Numbered from the stretch's first letter, positions 1 to 8,866 are shown. The stretch is 64,000 nucleotides of DNA from Luteibacter sp. 9135 (GCF_000745005.1 NZ_JQNB01000001.1:1853501-1917500), one strand, 5' to 3'. The notes: generated from the letters alone by a model not told the origin. Translations and numbers: made by a program.

Positions 1-211
1 TGTGGGTCGGCCCATCCACGAGATGCTTGCCGGTAACGACAACCGTCGCAATGACCTGCTTGCCTGGAGTGGGCTTGCCAGTGATCGTGACAGTAGTCCC
101 AGTGGTGCTGTCTGCTATGGCCGGCAGGGCGATAGCGAAAAGCGCCATGCCTAGAACGTTCTTTCGCAGCCGCGAGTATGAGGCACTCGCTTTGTCGGAT
201 TTGCTTGTCAT
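1..211 (-). CDS. Secreted protein, N-terminal fragment (runs off left edge)
   Basis: Read on the minus strand from an ATG at 211 and open to the window edge, so only 70 residues are visible. The start MTSKSDKAS is followed by a basic stretch, a hydrophobic core (VLGMALFAIALPAIA) and an Ala-Asp junction typical of a Sec signal peptide with cleavage near residue 34. The visible mature part is rich in Thr, Val and Gly. It is probably periplasmic or extracellular. I do not recognise the family. The next gene on the same strand also encodes a small exported protein. Confidence 0.55.
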   Translation of the reverse strand, partial: MTSKSDKASASYSRLRKNVLGMALFAIALPAIADSTTGTTVTITGKPTPGKQVIATVVVTGKHLVDGPTH

Positions 212-274
212 AGGGCCATCCTGAGTTGAAGCGGATGTTGGCCGCCGAAGGTTGAACAGCATCAGCTCTTCGCC

Positions 275-592
275 TTACTGATTCTCGACCTTGGTAGCGA
301 AACAGGTTCCGTTGCTCTGGACGTCATACGCGATGTCCCCAATCTTACCGTCAGCCGCCTTCGCTGCGAGAAGAATGGCAACCATGCCGCGTGTGTTGGG
401 CTGGTCCATACCGCCGAGGTAGACAACACCGTAAAGGCAATTGGCCGAGGTCGGTTCAACGAAGCGTGCGTAAGCCCCGATGCCGTTCTGAACTCCGACG
501 CTTGCCACCGTGCGATTGAGGTCATCCGTCGCCGATGCCGCGAACGAGGCGCAAGCTATCAAGCTGCCGAAAAGCAGTGCAGAAATTTTCAT
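275..592 (-). CDS. Small exported protein of unknown function
   Basis: A 105-residue protein with a clear signal peptide (MKISALLFGSLIACASFAASA, cleavage about residue 21). The mature part of about 84 residues has two cysteines (in SANCLYG and NGTCFA) that could form a disulfide in the periplasm. No family is recognised. It ends 63 bp before the start of the secreted gene at the left edge, on the same strand, so the two may be co-transcribed. A palindromic site lies about 90 bp upstream of its start and could be its operator. Confidence 0.6.
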   Translation of the reverse strand: MKISALLFGSLIACASFAASATDDLNRTVASVGVQNGIGAYARFVEPTSANCLYGVVYLGGMDQPNTRGMVAILLAAKAADGKIGDIAYDVQSNGTCFATKVENQ

Positions 593-1017
593 GATTTCCC
601 CTGTATGAAGGTGCCGTGATTGGCTGCGGGATATTACTGCGCAAGTTTCGGCAAACTCTGTAGGGGATTGCCTGCGAAGCTTGTAGGGTTTCCCTTACAT
701 CAAGAGCCGATTACTTCATCACAGTCGCCGCGCGATGATTCCGTCACGTAGGGACGATGCCGCCTTCGGACTTGCGTCCGTGAGTCCGTGGCTAAGGATT
801 CGCTGTTCGATATGGAAGTGGATATCGTCAGCCGGACACATCAGCGGGAAGACCAGTTCAACATCGCCTTTACCCAGCGCGCTTACCGTGCCACCAAACC
901 GGCGATCCGGAAGGCATTCAAGAGGTGCCTATACCTTGCTTGTCTTGCTGGTAGGCGCCTTCCGGTCCCGAATAGGTGTTGGGTTTCGGCACCGGCCCCG
1001 CCAGATCGTCCTCGATA
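593..1017. other. 425-bp gap without a convincing gene
   Basis: No ORF here combines a good ribosome-binding site with a recognisable product. The open frames on the plus strand from 735 and 788 run into, and are antisense to, the SDR gene. The part next to 592 must contain the promoter of the small exported gene. A short palindrome at 682-699 is the only structured signal seen. Confidence 0.5.
682..699. promoter_or_regulatory. Near-palindrome TGTAGGGTTTCCCTTACA, possible operator
   Basis: The half-sites TGTAGGG and CCCTTACA face each other around TTT. A partial copy (TGTAGGGGATTGCC) sits about 25 bp to the left, starting near 658. Both lie 65-110 bp upstream of the minus-strand gene starting at 592, a fair distance for an activator site. 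The binding protein is unknown. Confidence 0.25.
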
Positions 1018-1848
1018 TCAACCGTCGGTCGATCTCGACAACGCCTCCCAGCGATCGATGTCCGCCGTCATGGCGCCCAGTTTGCCGCGCACCAGATCGA
1101 GTGCGTCACTGCCCAGCAGAAGGTGCGCGGGTGGATCGGGCAGGTCGATCAACGCCAGGATCGCCTTGCCCGCCCGGGCCGGATCGCCCAACTGGTGGCC
1201 GCTCTTCTCCTTGCGTGACTGCCGGATGGGTTCGAACAACGCGTCGTAGTCCGCAATGCTTCGCGGCGTACGCCGCATCGATCGCCCGGCCCAGTCCGTC
1301 CTGAAGCTGCCCGGCGCGACGGCCGTGACGTGGACGCCGAACGGTGCCAACTCTTTTCCCAGCACCTCGCTGATGCCTTCCAGGGCGAACTTGCTGCCGC
1401 AGTAGTAGGCAATGCCCGGCATGGTGATGAAACCGCCCATGGAAGTGATGTTGACGATGTGGCCGCGGCGTCGTTCGCGGAACCTCGGCACAAAGGCTTT
1501 TGTCACGGCCACGGCGCCGAAGACGTTGACCTCGAACTGCCGACGCATCTCTTCCATGGGCGACTCCTCCAAGATGCCCTCGTGGCCGTAGCCCGCGTTG
1601 TTGACCAGCACATCGACGGCGCCATGGCGCGATTCGACATCGGCGACGATTCCGGGGATCGCGTCGTGGTCGGTGACATCGAGGATGACCGCATGCGCGC
1701 GCGTGGCGTCCAGGGCTTCGAATGCGAAGCGGGCATCTTCGCTTCGCACGGTGCCGATGACGCGATGGCCGGCCGCGAGGGCTTCACGCGACAACGCCTG
1801 CCCGAAGCCGCTGCTGACGCCGGTGATGAAACATGTCTTGCTACCCAT
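1018..1848 (-). CDS. Short-chain dehydrogenase/reductase (SDR)
   Basis: A 276-residue classical SDR, the usual length for the family. The cofactor motif TGxxxGxG is TGVSSGFG (residues 9-16), NNAG is at 83-86, the catalytic Ser is near 136, and YxxxK is Y149/K153. It should be a soluble NAD(P)-dependent oxidoreductase; the substrate cannot be told from sequence. The ATG at 1848 was chosen because the TG(V)SSG motif then falls at the normal distance from the N-terminus; upstream in-frame sequence is not SDR-like. It is divergent from an AraC-type regulator, with 137 bp between them, and that regulator probably controls it. Confidence 0.9.
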   Translation of the reverse strand: MGSKTCFITGVSSGFGQALSREALAAGHRVIGTVRSEDARFAFEALDATRAHAVILDVTDHDAIPGIVADVESRHGAVDVLVNNAGYGHEGILEESPMEEMRRQFEVNVFGAVAVTKAFVPRFRERRRGHIVNITSMGGFITMPGIAYYCGSKFALEGISEVLGKELAPFGVHVTAVAPGSFRTDWAGRSMRRTPRSIADYDALFEPIRQSRKEKSGHQLGDPARAGKAILALIDLPDPPAHLLLGSDALDLVRGKLGAMTADIDRWEALSRSTDG

Positions 1849-1985
1849 GGTCTGGCCTTTTCGTATGACGTGCCGACCAAGGTAGTTCCCGCGGACGTTG
1901 CATCCCATGGCCTGGTCTCTTGGGATATTGCCTGATCCTATTAGGCCGGTTTGCATCGACGCATGGGATGAGGGACATTGGCGCG

Positions 1986-2924
1986 ATGGACGATAGCCAC
2001 CGCCGGCGTCAGCGCATGATCGGTCTTCTCCGCGGGATGGCCCGCGACGAGGGATACACACTGACGTGCCTGCCCGACGTGCGCCTGCTTCGCGCCGATC
2101 GACCGCTGAGTCGTACGCCCGTGCTGTACGAGCCCGGCATCGTCATCGTGGTCCAGGGAAGCAAGCGAGGCTTCCTGGGGCGGCAGACCTTCGTCTACGA
2201 CGACCAGCACTACCTCGTCGTGTCCGTGCCGGTGCCCTTCGCGATGGAGACGCAGGCTACGGCGCAGGAGCCGCTGCTGGCCATCTACCTTCGCCTGGAC
2301 AGCGCCATGGCCCTGGACCTGTGTGAGCAACTGGACCGCCACGAAGGCATCGCCACGGCAGAACCCCGGGGCCTGTATTCCTCGCCGATGGAAGCCTCGC
2401 TGTCGATGGCGGTGCTGCGTCTGCTCGAGGCGCTGGCGAATGCGCCGGAGGGCGAACTGCTTGGCCCCGCCATGGTGCGGGAGATCTACTTCCGCGTGCT
2501 GTGCGGCGCGCAGGGCGGCTCGATGCGTGCCGCGCTGGCCCAGCAGGGGCGATTCGGCAGGGTGGCGCGCGCGATCCGTTTGATCCACAGCGAGTACGAC
2601 GAGGCCCTCAGCGTCGATCGCCTGGCCGACGAGGCGGCGATGAGCGTGCCGACGTTTCATGCCCATTTTCGCGCGATGACCGGCACGTCGCCGATGCGCT
2701 ACGTGCAATCGACCCGGCTACACCAGGCGAGGCTGCACATGCTTCGCCAGGACACGACGGCCGCGGCGGCCGCGACCGCTGTCGGCTACGAAAGCGCCTC
2801 GCAGTTCAGTCGTGAATTCAAGCGCCTGTTTGGTCGCCCTCCCGTCGAGGAAGTGGCACGGATGCGACGGGACTTCGCCATGCCGGAAGCACTGACGCCG
2901 TCGGGCTTCGTGTCGTCCCATTGA
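1986..2924 (+). CDS. AraC-family transcriptional regulator
   Basis: 312 residues. The N-terminal two thirds resembles the AraC_N sensor domain (it has GIVIVVQGSK and a QHYLVVSVPVPF stretch). The C-terminal 100 residues carry two helix-turn-helix motifs (LSVDRLADEAAMSVPTFHAHF, then AAAAATAVGYESASQFSREF) ending in FKRLFGRPP, the family signature. The ATG at 1986 is preferred over an upstream TTG at 1920. It is divergent from the SDR gene and 37 bp upstream of a carboxylesterase on the same strand. Regulator plus SDR is a common arrangement, so local control of the SDR, and perhaps the esterase, is inferred. Confidence 0.9.
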   Translation: MDDSHRRRQRMIGLLRGMARDEGYTLTCLPDVRLLRADRPLSRTPVLYEPGIVIVVQGSKRGFLGRQTFVYDDQHYLVVSVPVPFAMETQATAQEPLLAIYLRLDSAMALDLCEQLDRHEGIATAEPRGLYSSPMEASLSMAVLRLLEALANAPEGELLGPAMVREIYFRVLCGAQGGSMRAALAQQGRFGRVARAIRLIHSEYDEALSVDRLADEAAMSVPTFHAHFRAMTGTSPMRYVQSTRLHQARLHMLRQDTTAAAAATAVGYESASQFSREFKRLFGRPPVEEVARMRRDFAMPEALTPSGFVSSH

Positions 2925-2961
2925 GCGTCGCCCAGCCAACCGAGCCACCGAGGAAAGATCC

Positions 2962-4425
2962 ATGATCGACGTTCGACGGGTTTTCATCGCCGTTATCGCC
3001 ATCGCCATCGCCACGCTGGCAGGCGCGGGATGCATGGCGAAGCCTCCCCAAGTGCGGGTGACACAGGGCGTGCTCGCCGGTACGACCTCTGCGGGTGTCG
3101 ATGTTTTCCTTGGCATCCCGTATGGTGCCAGCACGGCGGGTGAGGGCCGGTGGCGCTCGCCGCGACCGGCTCCCGAGTGGCAGGCGACGCGCATGGCGAC
3201 GGCCTTCGGCCCCGCCTGCCAGCAAGACGTCGGCGGCAGCTTCGGTCCGTACACGCCGGAGTACCTCGTGCAGGGCGAGGTGAGCGAGGACTGCCTGTCG
3301 CTGAATGTCTGGCGCCCGTCCGCCGCCACGGCACCACATGCGGGTTTGCCGATCATGGTCTGGGTCCACGGCGGCGGCTTTGCCGGTGGCTCGGGATCGG
3401 TGCCGATCTACAACGGCGTTACGCTGGCACGCGGCGGCATCATCGTGATCACGGTGAACTACCGCCTCGGCGTCTTCGGGTTCCTCGCGCCTCCGGAGCT
3501 CTCTGCCGCCGAAGGTGCGCAGGGTAATTACGGCATCAAGGACCTGTTGCTCGCGCTGCATTGGATCAGGGACAACGCGCGGGCGTTCGGCGGCGATCCG
3601 TCGCGCATCACGCTCGCGGGCCAGTCGGCGGGCTCCATGGCGGTCCACGACCTGATGGTGGCGCCCGCCGCGAAAGGCCTGTTCCAGCAGGTCATCTCGC
3701 AAAGCGGTCCCGGCATGGGCATAGCGCCCCGAACCCTTGCGCAGGCGCAGGCAACGGGCAAGAAAGTCCTGGCCGCGGCAGGCGTCCGCACCATTGATGA
3801 ACTGCGTCGTCTGCCTGCATCGCAGGTGGCGCAGGCGGCGCGCCATGCCGACGAAGGGGTGATGACGTTCGCGCCGGTGATCGACGGACGTCTGATTCCG
3901 TCCGACCCCTATGCCAGTGTCGCCGACACGTTTATCGACACACCCGTCCTTGCCGGCATGACGGCGGATGAATCGTCTGGCGACGCCAATCCCGAGGATC
4001 GGCGCGTGCACCGTGAGCGAGGCCTGGCCGCCACCGAGCGCTGGGCGAGGGCGCGCGCTGCCACGAGTCACCAACCGATCTACCTTTACCTGTTCGATCA
4101 TGTCGAACCCGGTTCGGAAGCTTTCGGCGCGTTCCACAGCTCGGAGATTCCTTATGCGCTAGGCAACCTCGATGCGGCGAAAGGACGGGCTTTCCAGCCA
4201 CGCGATCGCATCATCGCCGATGCGATGACCGCGTACTGGCTGGGCTTCGTCAAGACGGGGCGACCGGTCGCCAAGGGGCAAGCGGTGTGGCCGCGCTATG
4301 ATCCCGCCACACCGGTAATGATGCGTCTTGGCGATCGCATGCAGAGTGAGTCCATGCTCGATGCGACGAAGCGGCGGTTCTACGACACGTATGTCGAAGG
4401 TGGTGGGCACCTGTCGCTTTTTTGA
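2962..4425 (+). CDS. Carboxylesterase type B family, exported
   Basis: 487 residues, slightly shorter than the usual 500-550. An N-terminal hydrophobic segment (VFIAVIAIAIATLAGAGC) suggests export; the Cys follows GAG, so it fits a lipobox poorly. Family motifs are in order: the oxyanion-hole HGGGFAGGS, the nucleophile elbow GQSAGS (Ser222), an acidic residue in TADESSGD and the catalytic His in FHSSEIPYALGN (His392). It should hydrolyse carboxylic esters in the periplasm or at the surface; the substrate is unknown. It follows the AraC gene by 37 bp and converges with the RES toxin gene 9 bp away. Confidence 0.9.
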   Translation: MIDVRRVFIAVIAIAIATLAGAGCMAKPPQVRVTQGVLAGTTSAGVDVFLGIPYGASTAGEGRWRSPRPAPEWQATRMATAFGPACQQDVGGSFGPYTPEYLVQGEVSEDCLSLNVWRPSAATAPHAGLPIMVWVHGGGFAGGSGSVPIYNGVTLARGGIIVITVNYRLGVFGFLAPPELSAAEGAQGNYGIKDLLLALHWIRDNARAFGGDPSRITLAGQSAGSMAVHDLMVAPAAKGLFQQVISQSGPGMGIAPRTLAQAQATGKKVLAAAGVRTIDELRRLPASQVAQAARHADEGVMTFAPVIDGRLIPSDPYASVADTFIDTPVLAGMTADESSGDANPEDRRVHRERGLAATERWARARAATSHQPIYLYLFDHVEPGSEAFGAFHSSEIPYALGNLDAAKGRAFQPRDRIIADAMTAYWLGFVKTGRPVAKGQAVWPRYDPATPVMMRLGDRMQSESMLDATKRRFYDTYVEGGGHLSLF

Positions 4426-4434
4426 AGCCAGCCC

Positions 4435-4881
4435 TCAGCGCAGATACCGCCGATCGAACCAGAACGGTTCCACTTCGACCTCGGTCACGCAGCGCGCCAT
4501 GTCCGCATGCGCGGGGTTCACCAGCACGTTGGTTGCATGCGCGAGGACCGCCGAGGGTACCGGCAGCAACAGGTGATTCTTACGGGCCAGCCAGGCGTCG
4601 CCGACGGCCTGGCTGGTCGGCTCGTTGGCCTGCCAGCCCGACGGTAACCGTGGCATCGGCGCCCGGGTGGCCCGGTCGTCCACGTCGATGGCGATCAGCT
4701 TGAGCGTCAGCGGGATGGCCGTGATGCCCAGGCGCATGTGCGCCATGGCTTCGACCATGGCGAGGGCAGGGTGCTCGGAGGTGTAAAGGATAGCGCGGCC
4801 TCGCGTGTGCCAGCGGCCATCCGCATGCTGGCCGCCCACCCCGCTCAGGCCGGGATAGGACGAGATACGCCACAGGCGCAT
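4435..4881 (-). CDS. RES-domain toxin (type II toxin-antitoxin)
   Basis: 148 residues, matching RES-domain toxins, which act on NAD+ (phosphorolysis or ADP-ribosyl transfer). The name-giving Arg-Glu-Ser set is plausible here: Arg residues in RWHTRGRAILYTSEHPALA, Glu44 in MVEAMAH and Ser109 in PVPSAVL, followed by the conserved NVLVNPAHAD. Start and stop of the pair overlap as TGATG, so toxin translation is coupled to that of the antitoxin immediately upstream. Antitoxin-first order and adjacency are the normal layout. No frameshift or catalytic loss is visible. Confidence 0.85.
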   Translation of the reverse strand: MRLWRISSYPGLSGVGGQHADGRWHTRGRAILYTSEHPALAMVEAMAHMRLGITAIPLTLKLIAIDVDDRATRAPMPRLPSGWQANEPTSQAVGDAWLARKNHLLLPVPSAVLAHATNVLVNPAHADMARCVTEVEVEPFWFDRRYLR

Positions 4882-5336
4882 CAGAACATGCCGTGGGCGG
4901 TGCGCAGGATGCGTGCCTCGATCAGCCGCGCGCCGTTGTCGCTGGCCGCAAGCGCCAGCGGGGTGACCGGCGGGTCGCCGTCCAGGTAGTCGGCCGGCGT
5001 GTTGAACCAGGTGAGCGCCATGGCCTCGTCACCGAACAGTTCGACGGCTTCCGCGAACACCCGGGCGACACGCACCACCCTTTCGGATTCGACTTCGCTG
5101 AAGCGGCCTTCGCTGAGGCGACGGCGCACCGTGCTTTCCGGCGCAACGAGGTTGGCGGGAAAATGCAGTTTGTCGGCCACGCGGCGATAGGAATGGACCG
5201 AAATCCCCTGACTGACCAGCCGGACGGCATCCGCATCCGATTCGAGCTTGAGATCGAGCAGACGGGCCATGCGGCTATGCACGGTCTCGCGGAGTTCATA
5301 ACGGATGGGGTCGGCATCGGCGACGTAGGCGATCAT
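4881..5336 (-). CDS. Xre/MbcA/ParS-type antitoxin
   Basis: 151 residues. The N-terminal and central part looks like the Xre-like DNA-binding domain (YRRVADKLHFPANLVAPESTVRRR covers the helix-turn-helix). The C-terminal part (FGDEAMALTWFNTPADYLDGDPP..LA, then GARLIEARILRTAHGMF) is the toxin-binding MbcA/ParS/Xre antitoxin domain with its WF.TP pattern. It neutralises the RES toxin encoded next and likely represses its own promoter. The ATG at 5336 was chosen because further upstream the open frame is antisense to arginase. Confidence 0.85.
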   Translation of the reverse strand: MIAYVADADPIRYELRETVHSRMARLLDLKLESDADAVRLVSQGISVHSYRRVADKLHFPANLVAPESTVRRRLSEGRFSEVESERVVRVARVFAEAVELFGDEAMALTWFNTPADYLDGDPPVTPLALAASDNGARLIEARILRTAHGMF

Positions 5337-5510
5337 GACGTAATCCTCTCCATTTGAGCGGAAGTCTACGCCATTTGGCGGGCATCCGCACGCGGCTCCT
5401 GTCCCGTTCGCTCGTCGTCCTTCGCCGCGGTTATCGGCTACCCCCTGACGCGCTGCAACGTGGCTGTTTCCGGGCGCCATGTAAACTTGCGGGATGCTGA
5501 GTCCTATCGT

Positions 5511-6431
5511 ATGAGCCCGCTTACCCGTTCCGTCGCCCTGATCGGCGCCCCTACCGATATCGGTGCCGGCCACCGTGGCAGTTCCATGGGGCCGGAGGCG
5601 CTGCGCGTCGCCCGCCTGGCGGAGCGCCTGTCCCGTCGTGGCATGCACGTGGTCGATCGCGGCAACCTGTCCGGTCCGCTCAATCCGTGGCTGCCGCCGG
5701 TGAACGGTTACCGCCACCTGGACGAAGTGGTGGCCTGGAACACCGCCGTGCATGACGCTGTCCACGCGGCGCTGACCGAAGGCCAACTGCCGATCATGCT
5801 CGGTGGCGACCACTGCCTGGCGATCGGCTCGATCTCCGCCGTGGCCCGCCATTGCCGCGAGGCAGGCAAGAAGCTGCGCGTACTCTGGCTCGACGCCCAC
5901 GCCGACTTCAACACCAGCCAGATCACCCCGTCGGGCAATATCCACGGCATGCCTGTCGCTTGCCTGTGCGGGCACGGTCCCGACGTGCTCACCCATATTG
6001 GCGGCACGGTGCCGGCCACCACGCCGGACGTGTTCCGGCAGGTCGGCATCCGCTCGGTGGACGAGGGCGAAAAGCGCTTCGTCCACGAAGTGGGCATCGA
6101 TATCTACGACATGCGCTACATCGACGAGATAGGCATCAAGGCCGCCATGGAAGAAGCCCTGGCCGGCGTGGACGCGGATACCCACCTGCACGTCAGCTTC
6201 GACGTGGATTTCCTCGACCCCTCGATCGCCCCGGGCGTGGGCACCACCGTGCGTGGCGGCCCCAATTACCGTGAGGCCCAGCTGGTCATGGAAATGATCG
6301 CGGACACCGGCCGGGTCGGCTCGCTGGACATCGTCGAGCTCAACCCGGCGTTCGACAAGCGCAACCAGACGGCGAAACTGGCCGTGGACCTGGTCGAATC
6401 CCTGTTCGGCAAATCCACGCTCATGCGTTGA
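5511..6431 (+). CDS. rocF: Arginase
   Basis: 306 residues, the usual size, hydrolysing L-arginine to ornithine and urea in the cytoplasm. Mn2+ ligands are all present: GGDH (His101), DAHAD (Asp128, His130, Asp132) and SFDVDFLDP (Asp231, Asp233). SIAPGVGTTVRGG after the second pair favours arginase over agmatinase. The ATG at 5511 gives the standard start (MSPLTRSVALIGAPTDIGAG). No arginine transporter or ornithine gene is adjacent, so it is likely transcribed alone. Confidence 0.9.
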   Translation: MSPLTRSVALIGAPTDIGAGHRGSSMGPEALRVARLAERLSRRGMHVVDRGNLSGPLNPWLPPVNGYRHLDEVVAWNTAVHDAVHAALTEGQLPIMLGGDHCLAIGSISAVARHCREAGKKLRVLWLDAHADFNTSQITPSGNIHGMPVACLCGHGPDVLTHIGGTVPATTPDVFRQVGIRSVDEGEKRFVHEVGIDIYDMRYIDEIGIKAAMEEALAGVDADTHLHVSFDVDFLDPSIAPGVGTTVRGGPNYREAQLVMEMIADTGRVGSLDIVELNPAFDKRNQTAKLAVDLVESLFGKSTLMR

Positions 6432-6519
6432 CCCGGGGTTCCGGTGGCGGCCACGGGTCGCCGCCGGGGCAGTCGCGGGCTACACTCGGACGGTTATCGT
6501 CCGTAGCCCCAAGGTCCCC

Positions 6520-7935
6520 ATGCATACCCGCGTCCTCACCGGCATCACCACCACCGGCACGCCGCACCTCGGCAACTTCGTCGGCGCGATTCGTCCGGCT
6601 GTCCTGGCCAGCAAGGACCCGAACGTCGATGCCTTCTATTTCATGGCCGACTATCACGCGCTGATCAAGAGCGACGACGCCGACCGCGTTGAAGCCTCGC
6701 GCATGAAGATCGCCGCCACGTTCCTGGCCGCCGGCCTCGACCCGAACGTCGCCACCTTCTACCGGCAGTCGGATATTCCCGAAGTGCCGGAGCTGATGTG
6801 GCTGCTGACCTGCGTCACCGGCAAGGGACTGCTCAACCGTGCCCATGCCTACAAGGCCGCCGTGGATCGCAACGTCGATGGCCAGGAAGACCCGGATGCC
6901 GGCATCACCGCGGGCCTGTACATGTACCCGGTGCTGATGGCCGCGGACATCCTCGCGTTCAACGCCAACAAGGTGCCGGTGGGCCGCGACCAGATCCAGC
7001 ACATCGAGATGGCGCGTGACATCGCGCAGCGCTTCAACCACACCTACGGCCGCGAGTTCTTCGTCATGCCGGAGGCGCACATCGAGGAGCAGGTGGCCAC
7101 GCTGCCCGGCCTGGACGGTCGCAAGATGTCCAAGAGCTACGACAACACCATCCCGCTGTTCGAGGGCGGGGCCAAGGGCATGCGCGAGGCGATCATGAAG
7201 ATCGTCACCGATTCGCGCGCGCCGGGTGAGCCGAAAGACACCGCGGACGCTGCGCTGTTCACGATCTTCAAGGCGTTCGCCTCGCCGACCGAAACCGTGG
7301 CCTTCGAGCAGTCGTTGCAGGGCGGCATGGGCTGGGGCGAAGCCAAGGTGGCCCTGTTCGACCGCATCGAAGCCGACGTGGCGCCCATGCGCGAGCGTTA
7401 CGAGGCGCTGATGGCACGTCCGGACGACATGGAAGACGTGCTGCTGGCCGGTGCCGCCAAGGCCCGTGCCGTGGCCGGGCCGCTGCTGGAGACGCTGCGC
7501 GAAGCCGTCGGCCTGCGCAGCCCGCGCTACCGCCGCCAGGAGAACGTTACGTCGCCCGCGGCGCCGGCCGCTGCGCCGAAAGCGCGCCCGCCGCGCATCG
7601 CCAGCTTCCGCGACGACGACGGCAGCTTCCGCTTCCGCCTGTTCGATGCGGACGGCGCCGAACTGCTGCTGTCGAAGGCGTTTGCCGATCCCAAGGCGGC
7701 CGGTGCCTTGCGCCAGTCGCTGGCGACGCTGGGCGGTGCGGCTGCCTCGCTCACCGCCGTCGGCGATCAGCTGGGTCTGCAGGTCGATAGCGCCACGGTA
7801 GCCACGGGTCCGTCCTTCACCGATGAAGCCAGCCGCGCCGAGGCCGAGGCCCGCGTTCGCGCGGCGCTGGACGCACTCGCTGCCGCCACGGCGGACGAGG
7901 CCGCGGCCAAAGCGGCGGCGAAGAAGGCGAGCTGA
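6520..7935 (+). CDS. trpS: Tryptophanyl-tRNA synthetase with C-terminal extra domain
   Basis: Charges tRNA-Trp. The class I signatures are TPHLGN near the N-terminus (HIGH equivalent) and KMSKS at residues 202-206. The catalytic and anticodon-binding parts end near residue 335. The protein is 471 residues, about 135 longer than typical bacterial TrpS. After a Pro/Ala linker (to about 357) comes a short beta-rich module, about 358-405 (RIASFRDDDGSFRFRLFDA), that resembles YegP/DUF1508 repeats, and then an Ala-rich helical tail. The extension looks in frame and intact. The next gene starts 3 bp after the stop, suggesting an operon. Confidence 0.93.
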   Translation: MHTRVLTGITTTGTPHLGNFVGAIRPAVLASKDPNVDAFYFMADYHALIKSDDADRVEASRMKIAATFLAAGLDPNVATFYRQSDIPEVPELMWLLTCVTGKGLLNRAHAYKAAVDRNVDGQEDPDAGITAGLYMYPVLMAADILAFNANKVPVGRDQIQHIEMARDIAQRFNHTYGREFFVMPEAHIEEQVATLPGLDGRKMSKSYDNTIPLFEGGAKGMREAIMKIVTDSRAPGEPKDTADAALFTIFKAFASPTETVAFEQSLQGGMGWGEAKVALFDRIEADVAPMRERYEALMARPDDMEDVLLAGAAKARAVAGPLLETLREAVGLRSPRYRRQENVTSPAAPAAAPKARPPRIASFRDDDGSFRFRLFDADGAELLLSKAFADPKAAGALRQSLATLGGAAASLTAVGDQLGLQVDSATVATGPSFTDEASRAEAEARVRAALDALAAATADEAAAKAAAKKAS

Positions 7936-7938
7936 GCC

Positions 7939-8268
7939 ATGCGCTACCTGGCCCTGATGCTGCTGGCGCCCTGGCTGATCGTGCTGGGCTGGGCCTATTG
8001 GCAGTACCCGAAGTCGCTGGTGACCAACGCCACCCGCCGCGCGTTCGACGTGCTGGCGCTGCTGGCTGCCGTGGTCGCGTCGATCCAGGCGGCCCTCGTC
8101 TCGTTCGACGCGGTGGAACTGCCGGCCGCCGATAGCTTCGGCCCGAAGAGTGGCGCCATCTGGCAACAGGTGGTGCCGGCACTGTGGGGCTATGGCGCGT
8201 TTGTCGCCGTGCTGGTGGTGGCGCTCATCGTGCGCCAGGTCGTCTGGAAGCGCGGCGAGCGCCGGTAA
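7939..8268 (+). CDS. Small membrane protein of unknown function
   Basis: 109 residues with three likely membrane helices: about 4-22, 40-58 and 82-103, ending in a basic tail (RQVVWKRGERR). No known family is recognised. It starts 3 bp after trpS and is surely on the same transcript, though a functional link to translation is not evident. Convergent with the YehS-like gene. Confidence 0.7.
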   Translation: MRYLALMLLAPWLIVLGWAYWQYPKSLVTNATRRAFDVLALLAAVVASIQAALVSFDAVELPAADSFGPKSGAIWQQVVPALWGYGAFVAVLVVALIVRQVVWKRGERR

Positions 8269-8328
8269 GCGCTTCGCCGTCCCGCGCAGCCCGTCGCCCT
8301 ACGGGCTCAAGCGTGAGCGGCCGCTACG

Positions 8329-8793
8329 TCAGGCGCCGCGCAGTTTGCCGGTCAGGCCCTTGAGGAAGTTACGCAGGAACTGGTCGCCGCAGAGGCGGAA
8401 GTTGCTGTGCTTGGGCTGGCGGAACAGGGCGTTGATCTCGCCACGGGAGACGCGGAAGCCGGCGTTGGTCATGAGCGCCAGGATGTCGTCTTCCTTCAGT
8501 TCGAAGGCGACGCGTAGCTTCTTCAGCACCACGTTGTTGTTGACCCGGGTCTCCACTGGCCGCGGCGGCTGACTTTCGTCGCGACCACGGCGATGCAGGA
8601 TCAGGCCGTCGAGGAAGTGGGCCAGGGCGGCATCGGGCATCTCGACGAAGCCGGCCTCGTCTTCCTTGCGCAGCCAGGGATCGACCTGTTCGCGGGTGGT
8701 TTCGAAGCCGGTGAGCTTGAGGATCTCGACCACATGGACCTCACCGAGGTCGAGCATGTAGCGGATGCTGCGGAGTGTGTCATTGTTGAGCAT
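8329..8793 (-). CDS. YehS-like DUF1456 protein
   Basis: 154 residues with the DUF1456 tandem layout: two related halves, MLNNDTLRSIRYMLDLGE and NNNVVLKKLRVAFELKEDDILALM, each followed by a helix-turn-helix-like segment (VDPWLRKEDEAGF and INALFRQPKHSNFR). Escherichia coli YehS has the same organisation; its function is unknown. The ATG at 8793 aligns with the family start. Transcribed alone, between converging and diverging neighbours. Confidence 0.85.
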   Translation of the reverse strand: MLNNDTLRSIRYMLDLGEVHVVEILKLTGFETTREQVDPWLRKEDEAGFVEMPDAALAHFLDGLILHRRGRDESQPPRPVETRVNNNVVLKKLRVAFELKEDDILALMTNAGFRVSRGEINALFRQPKHSNFRLCGDQFLRNFLKGLTGKLRGA

Positions 8794-8866
8794 CCGCCTA
8801 GGGTACACCGGCCGATCTGCGGCAGGAACATAAACCACGGACTGCCCGGTCCAATGCCAGGAAGCG

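Noticed and set aside
735..1304. Open frames on the plus strand over 735-1304
   Set aside because: Mostly antisense to the SDR gene, with no good ribosome site and Arg/Ser/Pro-rich composition. The part before 1018 is too short to judge.
6421..8166. A 581-codon open frame on the minus strand
   Set aside because: It mirrors trpS and the small membrane gene; codon use and composition are those of a shadow frame.
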